A stretch of DNA of 64,000 nucleotides, from assembly GCA_947646735.1 (NCBI GenBank), contig CANTFK010000017.1, positions 186,001 to 250,000 on the forward strand, written 5' to 3'. The notes beneath the pieces were generated by a model. It searched no databases and was not told the DNA's origin. It was given only the letters and a program-made list of their open reading frames with translations. A program made the translations under genes and the position numbers. Position 1 is the stretch's first letter. Every line of letters starts with the position of its first letter. The DNA is from Peronospora farinosa (Eukaryota > Oomycota > Peronosporomycetes > Peronosporales > Peronosporaceae). Shown piece by piece: positions 9,606-21,033 of this stretch.

Positions 9606-12460
9606 TCTCGTCACCGCAGATACCTTGACCGACTGACCCCGGTCTCTAGGGACCAACACCTCTGGCAGCCGATTGATTGTTTCTAGACCTGACCACTCTC
9701 CTCTTGGTATCGACTCGACCCCTTGTTGCTGATGTAAAGCTGCACTGGCCAACTGGTCTGCGCTCTGATTCCAGTCTCGTTTCACATGTAGGACTGCATG
9801 GGTGGGCCACGACTGGAGCTTACTAAACGCCTTGGCCCGCAACGGGGATAAACCTGAAGCTTTGCATTCAATCTCTCCACGCATCTGTCTTATAACCAAA
9901 TTGGAGTCTCCACAAATAATCAAACGCCATCGCTCCATTGGCTTCAACAGGTCAAAACCCAGTAACATGCCCTCATATTCAGCTTCATTCACCGTAGACT
10001 TGTCGAGATATTTTGATGCAGCTGCAACTATAGTCCATGCAGGAAGTCTCCACACAATAGCGCTGCAGGCGCCTCCCCCTTGCTTCACCCGGTCCGACCC
10101 ATCGAAACTCATCACATACAGCTCTTCATTTAGTTCCACTGTGGGCGTCGGTAGGTCGACCACTTGCCTGGATTGCTTCTTGGGAGCAATTGACGACAGA
10201 ATGGAGTCCACATTCTCTCGAGGCGTAATACTGGCTGCTAACGCCCCCAGTACCTGGTCTTCGCCTTTCTTGCATTTCACAATCTCCAAAGCCCACTGGG
10301 ACAAGAGAGCGGCCCAATTTCCTAAGCGACCTTGCAACCCCGAAGACTTCACTATCCAGGCTAGCGTAGAGTGCTTCGTCAGAACCTTGAGGGGTCGGGT
10401 GACCAACAGCGTGAAGCAAGTTTCCAATAGTCGTAACAACGCCAGCACTTCCTTTTCTACTGTGCTGTAGTTCACCTCGTTTGACTTGAAGGTTCGGCTC
10501 GTGAACATTACCGGCATATACTGGCCGTCGTAATTCTGCACCAACGACTCTGAGATGGCCCAATCACTTGCGTAGACAATAATAACTGCCTCTCTAGCCG
10601 GGTCGAAATGTCGTAGGATGGGCGCCGTAGCAATCTTGTTCTTGAGCATGGCAAACGCTACTTGTACCTTCGACCATTTTTCTTCGTCGTCTTCCTGGGC
10701 CGCCACGTCACCATTAGCCTTCAATTTGCACCTCCAAGCGTGAAAATCCACCTCTCTCAGTTCATTAAAGGATCGACGCGTATATGCATAATCTTCGATG
10801 TACCTGCTGTAGTAATTTAGGCTTCCTAGAAAGGATTGCATAGCCTTCAGCGTTGTCGGTAGAGGTAGGTCGACCAAAGATTGAAGATCTTTTGGGTTGG
10901 CCTCTAGTCCCTCCTTGTAAATTCGATGTCCAAGATACTCGACCTTCCGACATCCCCACGTACTCTTGACGGCACTGACCGACAAATTTCAATAGTCACA
11001 CACGTCTAGTAGCCGATCCACTTTCTGGCATAATACGTCCCACGATTCGGCAGGAACAAGTATGTCGTCAATGTATGATCGTCGACCCAATACAGAGAGG
11101 CCCAATTTTGCATCTGGTTCCTATGTTGCGAACAAATCCTCTGTTTCCTCTGTGGCAGCCCCTGGCGAAATACGTAAAAATCCATATAACGCATTATCCA
11201 ACAACCTTTGATATATTTGAGGCGCATTCTTAAGCCCAAAAGGCATCCGAAGCCATTCAAATAATCCCAGTGGCGTAACGAACGCTGAGATTAGTCTCGC
11301 CCTTTCGGTCATACTGACGACCCAAAAAGCACTCGCCATGTCAAGAGAACAGTACCATAAAGCTCCGTCCAAGTCCTCCAGTAATTCGTTAATCAACGGC
11401 ATAGGGTATACCATGAGCTGGGTGAGATCATTCACCAACCGATAGTCGATACACAATCGAATATCGACCCCATTCTTCTTCACGATAATCACAATAGGGC
11501 TGGCCCATGGCGAGGTGGAAGACTGAATGATCTTTGCCGATAACAGTTCCTTGATAAGGTCGGCCAACTTCTCTCTGAATTGAGGGGCTACCTTCCGTAC
11601 GCGTTGCGCGATCGGTCTTGCGTTCCCCACATCGATATCGCATATTGCTCCTCGGGCGGCCGGGGGTAGGCGTTACCTTTGCCCATCAGCAGATGCCGTT
11701 TCTTCCATATTATTTGTCGTAACCGGTCCACCTCTTCAGGAGTGTTCTCATCTTGATCAGGAATCTGTATATCTTCTAACTCAATGCCTTCGGATGAGGG
11801 GTCCACTTCCGGTATGACCGCCCATCCTGGTCTTATGTCCTCGGCCCAAAGTTTCCCACTCTCGAAAGAACACATGCCTGTAACAACTCTACCAGTTCGG
11901 CCTCCTTCTCATCGGTAGTGATCACTGCGGGTAGGTCTTCCTTAGCTACACTCCGCTCCTGTATAGATCCCTCCTGCCAATTCACCCTCTCTTCGCACGG
12001 TTGTTCTTCTCTGTCGGGTACCGGTTGGTGTGTCATATTCATCATTGAGGCTGGGGCTGCTGGTCTCTGTAAGATGTGTGACTAAGTCTCATACTCTGGT
12101 CTCCCCACTTGTGGCCCCTCTTCCTCTTCCGTTGGGTCGACCTGATGGTCGACTTGGTCAGTGGTAGATTCATAAGCCAGATTTAGCCATTCCGCATATC
12201 TTCAAGAGCCTACCGAGACAAACCCTGGCGTTCTCACAACTTGATCCCTGGTCAACCACATACCTACCTTGGCATCTTCGTGCAATGTTAAGGGGCGAGG
12301 GCTGACGTTGGTAATCTTCAAAGTCTGTCGACGCCCTATCCCTTCGATCAAGGTGGTCACCCATCGTTCGCCTCTCGTGACCCACAATTTCCACTGTTCT
12401 GAGGTCGACCTTTTGAGAGGTACTTCCGTACATCCTCCAACGGGTATCTGTACATAGGAT
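9576..12460 (-). pseudogene. Gypsy element B pol: protease remnant, RT, RNase H, second RNase H
   Basis: Read leftwards on the minus strand. A protease-side remnant (about 12430-12180, PLTLHEDAKVGMWLTRDQVV) and an acidic linker come first. RT (about 11640-11040) has ELLSAKIIQSSTSPWASPIV, CIDYRLVNDLT, FEWLRMPFGLKNAPQIYQRL and a catalytic SYIDDILV box. The first RNase H (10985 onwards) has YLGHRIYKEGLEANP and LGSLNYYSRYIEDYAY. A second, plant/archaeal-type RNase H follows (about 10130-9770: MSFDGS, NEAEYEGMLLGFDLL, ICGDSNLVIRQM). Several frameshifts and stops split it. I see no integrase and no gag. Sequence and catalytic box differ from elements A and C, so this is another Gypsy lineage. Confidence 0.85.
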
Positions 12461-12461
12461 T

Positions 12462-12478
12462 GACTACAAGTGCTACCA
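12462..12478 (-). other. Primer-binding site next to inverted LTR
   Basis: On the minus strand, TGGTAGCACTTGTAGTC follows the end of the LTR at 12481 after a 2-base gap. TGG at the start fits complementarity to a tRNA CCA end. Element C has TGGTAGCACTTCGTGG directly after its 5' LTR at 33530, so the first eleven bases are the same. The matching tRNA was not identified. Confidence 0.55.
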
Positions 12479-12480
12479 AG

Positions 12481-13135
12481 TGTAGCGGGGTTACACAGCT
12501 CTTTAGTCAGAGTAGACTTTTAGGATAAAAGCCTTTTAGTTCTATAAAACTAACCAAAGCTGAAGGCTAAAAGCCACTTCGTTCTATGGAACTAATTACA
12601 CGACTACGAAGTCTACCCGTTCTACGGAACATATGACACGACTACGAAGTCTGCCCGTTCTACAAAACTAGGAGGGACTACTAGTCCACAAGCAATAGCT
12701 TAAGGGTTCAGAAAACCAACGCACAAAGTGGAAGAACAAGCTAGAAGCTTAGAGGTTCGAGGAACCAACGCACAAAGTGCACAATAAAAACAAGCCCATA
12801 CCGGCTTTATCTCTACGACTCCAAATGAGAACTGATTTTAATTCCTGCATTAAGACTTTATGAATAATCCTACTCGAAGTACCCTACACTAGATTAAAAA
12901 CTATTTATATAATTATAGTATGCCATCGTTCGTATCTGGATATAGAATATCCAATCATCAGTGTATGTTGTACGTAGTACTACTGTATCAGCTATAAAAC
13001 CGATACTGATAGTATAAGGTGTAACAAATACCTTTTAAAAAAAAAAATATCACTCCTTATTAGTACTAAGAATACATTATATGCAATATAGCAACTTTAA
13101 CCGTGAAGTACTTTCAGTATGATAACCCCGTTACA
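12481..13135 (-). mobile_element. LTR of the element A family, inverted
   Basis: Read on the minus strand it begins TGTAACGGGGTTAT at 13135 and ends CCCCGCTACA at 12481, then a PBS. It is therefore the 5' LTR of a minus-strand element whose gag is missing: the sequence beyond the PBS runs at once into element B's protease remnant. Its middle shares blocks with the element A 5' LTR. Internal direct repeats of CTACGAAGTCTACCCGTTCTAC type occur twice near 12605-12660. Whether it originally belonged with element B's pol or was joined by deletion cannot be told from this copy alone. Confidence 0.6.
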
Positions 13136-13138
13136 GAT

Positions 13139-13950
13139 TCAATATGAGCAGATGACTCCTTCCCTGTTGAAAATGTAGGCCGGAGAGAGCGCCAAATGCT
13201 CGTACAAGATGTAAAGCGTGAGGGATTTGCTCCGCTGTCTCGAGGAATAAGGTAGTGTCATCCGCAAATGCCGAGTAAAGGTGGGTCTGACCGGGCACTT
13301 GTAGTCCGTAACGATGAAGGTCTTGCTACAGTGCGAGACCCAAAACCTCCACGATAACAAAAGAGGTGCTAGCGGGCACCCTTGCATAATCCCTGACCAG
13401 ACTGGTAGAGGTGGGAAATGATAACCGCTTACGACATGACTGGCTGTCATGCCGGTGTGAATACGTCGAATTAGGTCGATGAATTGCACGTCAAAGCCAA
13501 AGTGGAGTAGAATCTCGTACAAAAAGTCATGGTCCACAGTATTTTACGGTATCGTATGCCATTAATAAAAACCCAGCAGCCAATACATCGACTGGGTGTG
13601 CTGCCGGCATCTCCTCTTGCTCCATTGCAGTCGACAGGAGAGCCCCATCATCATCATAACTGTTTTGGTCATTTTGCACCCTGAACAAAGCCCTGTTAGG
13701 AGTAGCTGACAGCGCGAGGCAAGATATATTGTAATCGCGTTGCCAGCACCTTGGCAAACATCTAGTACCCCAAACGCTCCTCCGAACGCTTTAAATGTTC
13801 GCATACCCGAACTATGGGTAACCGCCAACCAGGCGTCATGTCTTTTATCTCGACGCAACAACAAAACAACCAGCTCAGGTATCCTGTGATCGGATGTAAC
13901 ATATCCAATCGCTCTTCCTTTTGTGATATCGTAGCAACCAAACCTCAATT
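13139..13950 (-). pseudogene. Non-LTR retrotransposon (LINE) reverse transcriptase fragment
   Basis: Minus-strand pieces spell a LINE-type RT in more than one frame. They are a region around DVLAAGFLLMAYDTVKY (the slot of the usual FLDFEKAYD motif), then DHDFLYEILLHFGF, FIDLIRRIHTGMTASHVV, GIMQGCPLAPLLL (the conserved GVKQGDPLSPLLF slot), and a frameshifted FADDTTLF region near 13250. At least two frame breaks, at about 13540 and 13370, show a dead copy. No ends, UTR or endonuclease are visible. It abuts the LTR ending at 13135 on one side and the 3' end of the GPCR-phosphatase gene on the other. Confidence 0.75.
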
Positions 13951-14048
13951 GTTGGCTTTATTGGCCTTCCAACGCCTGTGTTCTGCTGTGATAACGAAGC
14001 CGGTGCGTCAATTCTCATCTTCCAAGGCTAAACGACTCTCGCCGAGTA

Positions 14049-17000
14049 TCATCTCGAGTCTGCATGTTTTGTCTGACGCATTTGTAGGGACACCCGTAGC
14101 TGAAGTCGACCCAGTAGTCGTCCGCCCAGAGTTAATGGTACACATACATCGCGCTTCTTCATCATGCCTTCAGCGCAGAAAGTGCCGTGACCAAATAATT
14201 TCTTTGATGAGAACGATGAAGACGACACCGAAGTGTTGAAATAGGTTGAAGAGCACGTCGAAGCGATTGAGTTGGCGCTGGTATGTGGAGACAGCGAACT
14301 GCTACGTCCTAACAATTGCGAAGCCGATGAGGTCTTGGACATTGTCCGTCCTCGCCCTAGAGAGCGGAGGACTACAGCTACGTGCTTGCGACCGACAGAT
14401 CCTGCCGTGGTATGATACCGTAAACCACTATTCACAAACTCATGCCACCTCATTGTGTAGAAGTTGGAGATTGGCGTGACAGTGGACGCAAAGTCAATGT
14501 CACCTGTGTTCCTGGTATCGAACCCGCCAAATGTCAAGTGCTCAGCCACTTCATGCAACTTGCGCTGAGGCGCAAATACATCCTCGCACGGTAATGGAAA
14601 GAGGAAGCCGAACTGCACATGTTCAGCGCGGTCGAACAAAGCTGAGTCGACCGCATCAACCCAGTGAATCGAACGAAACTCAATTCGCAGACGTAACTCG
14701 CACGCACCAGGTACGTCTTTCATTCGAGCAGCAGCTAGTGTACTTGCTGAGGGGTGAGCGTGAAGAACCATGGGGTTAGCACCTGTCGAGTCAGCGTTCC
14801 ACTGCGAATCCTCAGCCAACGGTAAAGTTGGGGATGGCTTTTGTGTCGACGCCAACAGTGATATCTCGAAGCAAGCAGACACCGGTTTGTGGTCCGACGA
14901 GGTCACTGCCTCGCAAGAATTGTAGGATAAGCAGCGAAGTGATTCCTCTGTACCTGCAAGCGAACTATACAAGACGCGATCTGTGTAAGATGGCACCCGG
15001 TACCCGCCGTGAGTGGCTACGAGAGAGTAATTCTGCTGAAACATGACTGCATCAAGTGGTTGCCGCAGAGCTTGTCCTCGAATGCGTCGAAAAGTAGGAA
15101 AGAACGCAATCTCGTTTTCCTTAAAACCGTGGAAAATCTGCTGTGAACGGCATAACTGATACAGCTCGTCGTGTTCTTCGACAAGTGATCGCAGTAGGAA
15201 CGGCGGCGAATGACTACCCATGTTGCATGTCGATGTACAAGGCCGATCTCTAAGGCTCTTCTGAGTCGCTGCGATCGTTGATGAGCTCTGCATTCTGGGT
15301 GTTATGCATTGCCGAAAGTCACTCTCATTATCATGAGAGAAATTCTCGCGCGTCGATGTTGGAATAGTTACTGGGGAGCACGGTGACGACAAATTTAGTG
15401 TATAAACGTTGTCGCGCGTATTGTGGTATTCAGTCCCAGCATTCACAAGTAGCTCTAGCATGTCAATTGGCGTCGCACTTCTCCGCGTCATCCGATAATT
15501 AAAGTCACCGAGAATAAAGCTGTGATGATGCAAATGCTGGAAGCCAAAACCATAATCTTCTTCGTCCAAGTACAGTTGCTGTAGAATTTCCATTGCGTCT
15601 CGATTACGCCGCTCCAATTTTGACTGAAATTGATGCGCCTTCGTAGTTGTCCCATCGGACAAGGAAGCTTTTCTACCACTGTCTCTGTCACTACTCCGCC
15701 GCAGATTCGCTTCTACAGCGTCACCTCTTTTTTGACATTGTAAAACAGCATTGGAGCTTCTCTTGCGTTTAGCTCGCTTCAGGCTTGATGAATCGGACGC
15801 CAGGTGACATGTTGCGAAAGCAAACGAAGTATCATCGAACCGAAAAGACATGCCTACAGCACCTTTGTTAGATGCACGACCGAAGACCAAAAGTGACTTG
15901 CCACAGAATACCTCTTGAGCCTTTTTGTTGCTGCTCTGTCTATGACGCATACGGAAGCGGCCTGACGACACAGCTGTCGCTCGTACGAAAATGCATAGTG
16001 CAATGTATCCATGATAGCCCAATGCTGTAGCTCGTTTGCCAATCTCGCGCGAGTAGCGGACGTATCTACTAGTTGACCCAGAAACGAGGTGGCGCAGAAT
16101 CTTGATTTGAAAATCAGCGAGGTCCATGCACTCTTGTACACCGATCACGTAGACATCTTGTTCTAATGGAATCCATTCGCACTGTAAAAACCATTATCAA
16201 ATGTTAGTTAGTCACTTGCACACTATGAAGAGCCGTCAGGGATTTACATTACCAGTTCGCTTTCGTTAACATCCTTCTCGCCCATGTTAAAGGTGGACGT
16301 GAAGATCACAATCTTTTTGGCTTCTACGGAGGAAGGCGACGGTGCAGATAAACGTTTTTGCAAGCGTTGATGCCAAGTCTGGTAGCTAGGGCTGCGCTCT
16401 TCCTGATTCACCACTTGAGTCATGCGATGGTGAGCATTCCTGTCTGCATATGAGTCTCTACTTTCCAACTCGCTCGAGATTTTATGTCCCGATAGGGTCA
16501 GTGTAGTTCGAATCCTCGCGGATGAACCGAATATGGCATCGAGATCATCCTCTGCGATCGCAGTGCACTCCTTTGCAGCATAGCCGCCTGCAATGCTGTT
16601 TGTAGATGAAGATAAGCTTTCCGCTTCACAATCACGCCGCAGTGGCAACTTTTTAGCTCGTCTGTGGCAAATGCCACCGTAAACGATCGAGTTGGAGAAG
16701 CCGTTTAGGTCTTGGATCACCTGCATGGTGAGGCCTACACTCAGACTATCCATCCCTCCAGCTTCAAACACTTTCAAAGAAAAGTACACACATGTCACTT
16801 CATCTTCACAATGAAGAAATCGAAAGAGTGCTGCCAACTTACGCCGATAGATCATCATAGGTGTACGATGAGCAATAAAGACGACAATGTAGAGTAGCAA
16901 CTTGCGACGAATGAGCGTTGATGACGTATCAGCTTCCACTGTATCGTGCCTATAAGCAGCAATTCCATCATCAAACGCGTTAGCGCACGTTTTAGGACTC

Positions 17001-17770
17001 AAATCTCAACCATTAGCATTCGCACACACCTTGCCACTCGCTGCTTCATGTTCAAGTGAATGAGTGCCAACAGCACAAAGTTAAATATAATCATAAGTAG
17101 GTAGAACAGGTAGAAGTTCAAAAACATGTAGCGAATTTCGTCCAGCCAGCAATAGAACGTCGCGTCGCCATACTTGTTTGCTACCATCCACATCATACAT
17201 AACAGAGAGAATGCCACCGTCACTACTTTGATCACATTGTCACCTCTTATTGTACTGCATCAAATTACTCATGAGGTGGTAGACGACAACAGCTGCTCCA
17301 GGCACAAGTGCAATGGCCAAAAAGAGTGGAAATCTTCTTTGTCGCGTAGCGTCCGACTCGCCACCCGCAATCCAACGGTAAAGATTGTAAGCCATGCAAC
17401 AAATCCAGATACAACTGGCTAGAGTAGCTGCTTGTATAGTCGCCCCCTGTGCTCTGCAAAGCACCGAGTCGTGCATCACACTGCGTCCGACTGCACGCGC
17501 TGCAATGGTGACGAGATCAAAGAGCGCCAATACAAACACGAGCTTGTCCATGAAATCCACTTGGCGACGACGTGGCAATTGGAGCGCAAGCTGCTGTTGA
17601 GGAAGCTGTAGAGCACTAGGTCTGCACCAATGTACGTAGCCATAGTGGATGAGCACGTAGAGCGTCCCTGCGAGCGACAGCGCACTGGAAAAGTAGCCTG
17701 TAAGCTGAAGCCGTGTTTCCTGTGCAGCCGAGAGCGACTCGCTGGGACCCGCGTCATTGCGGTCGCTCAT
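14049..17770 (-). CDS. GPCR fused to inositol-polyphosphate 5-phosphatase (GPCR-INPP bigram)
   Basis: A seven-helix receptor N-terminus is joined to an IPPc phosphatase. Exon 1 (17770 to about 17244) holds four hydrophobic segments. Exon 2 (to 17030) holds two, including FLNFYLFYLLMIIFNFVLLA. Exon 3 (16949-16253) opens with a seventh (LLLYIVVFIAHRTPMMIY) and, after a Ser-rich linker, starts the phosphatase (IFTSTFNMGEKD). Exon 4 (16181-14049) carries YVIGVQE, ILGDFNYR, PSYTDRVLY and SDHKPV, the metal- and phosphate-binding boxes of 5-phosphatases, all intact. The C-terminal part is unrecognised. Exons 2-4 join in phase. The exon 1/2 border shifts frame near 17225-17245, where only a very short intron (25-43 bp) or an indel would restore it. 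The arrangement suggests a receptor acting directly on phosphoinositides at a membrane. Confidence 0.88.
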
Positions 17771-18109
17771 GCCAACAAAAGGCGGCGTTCAGAGATGAGT
17801 GTGGCGAAGGGCGACAGCTTGGTCGAGACGAAGAGATCGATGGATAGCCGCTTCCTGACGGTTCGGAGAGTGGGAGGAAGAGGTGATTGGGGAGTTAAGA
17901 CAAGAGGAAAAAGGTGGTTGGAGGACTGCTTCAACACAGGAAGGAGTAAGCTTGTAACGACATAAGAGAGCTCTTCGTGTGTTTGTGATTTATATGAATT
18001 CGAATATGTATACTCTTCTTGGCATCGCAGGCTTCCTCTTTTTCTTCATGCAAATCAAGTATTGTCTGCTGTGTGTAGAGAAAGCATTGGCAGAGAGACA
18101 TCACTTCAT

Positions 18110-18733
18110 TTAGTCTAGTACAAAGTGGCCTCCTCTGCCCATTGCAAAACTGCAAAGTGCATCCACGTCGGCGTCATGTTCACGGTTAATCTCGCGCACG
18201 AGATCCTTGATAGACAGCATGCCGGCCAAGTCGCCATCGTCATTGACCACGGGCAAATGGCGAATGTCCTGCAACAATAGACATAACAACTAGTCAACAT
18301 ACATCTTCATAGCTCCACCGAGTACACCAGAGCGTACAGAAGAGAGCATCTTGCTCATTAGCTGGTTCGGGGTCTCATTATACTTGGCAACAACGAGACG
18401 TGCTCGCTGCGTCATGATCTGACCCACGGGAGTATTCTTGGCTGTAAGCCCCAATAGCTCAACCTTTCTCAGGTAGTCACGCTCCGTCACGACACCCACA
18501 AACTTGCCATCTTCACCGCTTACAGCGAGACAGCCAAGATTAATGCCCACCATGCGTGTCAATGCCTCGAGTACTGTGGCCTCCTCAGAGATGACAAAGT
18601 TAACGCCACTATAACAAGATTTGTCCATCAAGTCCTTTGCCAGTCCCTTAGTGTATACACCACGATTGGAAGCAGGCAGTGCAAACGCACTGACGCGCTT
18701 GGTTAGAAAGCGGGAGGTAGACAGAAAACTCAT
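18110..18733 (-). CDS. CBS-domain pair protein, two exons
   Basis: Exon 1 is 18733-18338 and exon 2 is 18268-18110; both end in phase (donor TCT|GTACGC, acceptor TTGCAG). The protein is about 184 residues: a basic, Ser/Arg-rich leader (SFLSTSRFLTKRVSAFAL) that looks mitochondrial, then two CBS motifs. The first has GCLAVSGEDGKFVGVVTERD, the second DIRHLPVVNDDGDLAGMLS with IKDLVREI. CBS pairs bind adenine nucleotides and regulate partner enzymes or channels. Stand-alone two-CBS proteins of this length are common in plants and protists. The partner is unknown. Confidence 0.9.
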
Positions 18734-19282
18734 GTCGACTCTTTGGCGGTTGAGAACGTGTTCAGGTATGAAAAACTTTAGAGGATCGGTACCGTATGAA
18801 CGATGGCAGTTGAAATGTCTTGATGTTTGTAAGGAGGAGCTTCAACTAAGACATATGGTTTTCAAGAAGAATCGCGGCATTCGTTTTAAAATGAATTGCG
18901 TCATTTCGGACTTCATTATCGTCAATGAAATATTGTTTATCATTATGTACAGTACATCAACTTACGTAAGAAAGACAATTAGCATTTTTCTTTTGTATTC
19001 TGAAACGAATGTGTTATTCGTTTTGCCTCCTGACGCAGCAGCGATGATCACGAGGGTGTAATGCCTAGCATGTCCCTAGAAAATGCGGCATAAGTTTTAA
19101 GAGAGATTACATAAACAAAGTGGTCAAGACCATTATTGATGTTCATTCAAACAAGTCAGAAGAGGTTAAGGTACACTCGAAAAAAGAATGCACGATTTTA
19201 GATCCAAATGCGAAGCTGTGACAATCTTAAACTTTTTCGGGACGAGTTTGACGACAACTTTACAAATTTTTTTACCAAGTCA
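18734..19282. other. Intergenic, no gene seen
   Basis: AT-rich spacer between two minus-strand genes. It should contain the promoter of the CBS gene (right of 18733) and the 3' end of the SAP30BP-like gene. A plus-strand frame over 18621-19061 is a shadow in its first half and has no family features. I see no RNA gene or repeat. Confidence 0.5.
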
Positions 19283-19942
19283 CTAGCTCAATGCATTAGC
19301 CGATATAAATTGAAGCTGGCGAGGGTCAACACCATCTCGTTGTTGTTGTAATTGGCGCTGCGCTCGAACATCGGCGCGTTTCTTCTGCTCCATCGCCAAC
19401 ACGTCGACATACTCGTGCAATGGCAAACCATGAGGGTCAAACTTATTTGGAGGAAAATTGGACTGCAGTTCATTAATTCCAAAATACTCGACCACTTTTT
19501 CCAGGATGTACGGGTTGCGCACCTCCTTCTTGTCTTGCAGTGTCGTCTGAAAGTCCTGACCTCGTTCGTGCTGCACCCGTAAAAACCGCTCAATACGTTG
19601 CTGCGTCTCGTTATCAGCATCCAGTGGAGACGCTGCTGGCGGTATCCCTGCTTGCAAAAGCATCGTCTCTTCATCTCCGTTAGACATGGACACGTTTGGT
19701 CCAGTAGGCGTTGCTGCGAATTCTATCGCTTGTGCTGCAACATTTTCTTCTGGCTGAGCTGTTGAAGCTTCATTTGGATTAGCAGAAACTTTTGATGCCG
19801 GAGTTACGACTGAAGATACAGCAGGAGAAGGAGAAGGAAGAGAAGATGGATCGGCAAGAGATTGAGTCTGCGTTTTAGGTGGTGAAGTTACGTCCTCTTC
19901 GTCCGACGAAGACGATCCGTACTCGAGACCCAGCGAGTTCAT
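19283..19942 (-). CDS. SAP30BP / HCNGP-like protein, single exon
   Basis: A 219-residue intronless frame; the ATG at 19942 is the first in frame. The N-terminal half is low-complexity: an acidic-serine motif (GSSSSDEED) and Pro/Ser/Thr/Ala repeats. The C-terminal half matches the HCNGP family core: ERFLRVQHERGQDFQTTLQ, KKEVRNPYILEKVVEYFGI, FPPNKFDPHGLPLHEYV, and a Gln/Arg helix. In animals SAP30BP is a nuclear transcription and splicing cofactor. The start MNSLGLEYGSSSSDEE also resembles that family, which begins with a similar 'LxxYxSDEE' motif. Nuclear role by homology only. Confidence 0.85.
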   Translation of the reverse strand: MNSLGLEYGSSSSDEEDVTSPPKTQTQSLADPSSLPSPSPAVSSVVTPASKVSANPNEASTAQPEENVAAQAIEFAATPTGPNVSMSNGDEETMLLQAGIPPAASPLDADNETQQRIERFLRVQHERGQDFQTTLQDKKEVRNPYILEKVVEYFGINELQSNFPPNKFDPHGLPLHEYVDVLAMEQKKRADVRAQRQLQQQRDGVDPRQLQFISANALS

Positions 19943-20173
19943 TGAATAAAAATATACGCGTACAAACTTGTATACTCTTATTAGAAGAAGTGTTGCAAAT
20001 CGGGTATTTTACAAAAGACGGTATATTTCACAATATATTGGTTTGATTGGTTTGACGTATTATATACATGTCCAGTTGAACCGGGAAGAAATGTCAATTT
20101 GGTGCCATCGATTGAACCTTCCGACACAATGCAATGGCGACAGCGATCATTTCATTGTACAAAGTCGTCGCTT

Positions 20174-20850
20174 TTATCTCTTTATCTCGCTTTGATCATA
20201 GAGTACTTGCGTTGGACTACCGCTACGCTCGTCACGCATGTATACGCGGTCAAATTGCTCTTTAGCTGTGCCAGCTGTACCTATAGAGTTTGTATCTAGT
20301 GATGGCCAGCTCGTCACGTTTGGTCGTAGTGACATGCAGACGTCGGTCTCGGCAGCAACGAGCACACACAAAGGGTAAATGCTTGCGAAAGTCTGTCGTA
20401 ACATATGTACTGTATGTGAAGCACGACAGCAAGGGAGCAGATCTTAAACTTGACCATAAAAGCCGCAGGTCACAGCAAAGCTGTTAGCCCGGTACCCTAA
20501 AGACATTGATCTATTCGCCACAGCCTGGAGGACGATTTGGGAAGTCGCAGTGACCGTCATTATCACAATGCTCTGGCAACTTCGCGTGGATAGGATTTTT
20601 AACAATGCGCTTATTCCGATACAAGCCAGTGAAACTTTGATCTGGAATAGGATTCAGCTCCAACTGAGGGCGCTCATCAAACGTCTCCATTGCAGAGCGG
20701 CCACAGCCGTCCGTGGAGCCCAACTATCTGCATGTTACGACATATTTATATCAGAACCGAGAGGGCAGTCCGGCGTTCATAGACGTGCTGCCAGCCGTAG
20801 GCAATTCCTGGACCCTCCAGCGTTGCTAGTGTGGTTAACTACCTACCAGA
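20174..20850 (-). CDS. Possible spliced gene, unrecognised
   Basis: Minus-strand frames with coding-like composition. About 20840-20755 contains EGPGIAYGWQHVYERRTAL. At 20723-20511, after an AG, is GSTDGCGRSAMETFDERPQ followed by PIPDQSFTGLYRNKRIVKNP and a Cys-containing tail ending at a stop. A 77-codon frame also lies at 20404-20174. Splice junctions between these are not convincing and no family is recognised. It lies in the divergent space upstream of the plus-strand amino-acid transporter. It could be a small real gene or a relic. Confidence 0.25.
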
Positions 20851-21033
20851 GATCTTGCACTAATCAGTAAATAAGACAATCTGTTCTCTCTCTCAACTTG
20901 ACCATAAAATCTTCTTGGGGTATTATTATAGCAGGCGAATCGTCTGAGAATATATAATACCACCTTAAAGCATAGTGAAATCCAGTCAAAGTGGTTATCA
21001 GCAGCTGAATTTCCCATTTATAGATCCGCAAAG

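Noticed and set aside
9802..10470. A 222-codon plus-strand frame
   Set aside because: Lies wholly opposite the well-recognised RNase H region of element B; antisense shadow.
13814..14239. Plus-strand frame of 141 codons
   Set aside because: Overlaps the LINE fragment and the 3' end of the GPCR-phosphatase gene in antisense; no motif.
17630..17965. Plus-strand frame upstream of the GPCR gene
   Set aside because: Antisense to GPCR exon 1 for half its length; composition and lack of homology suggest chance.
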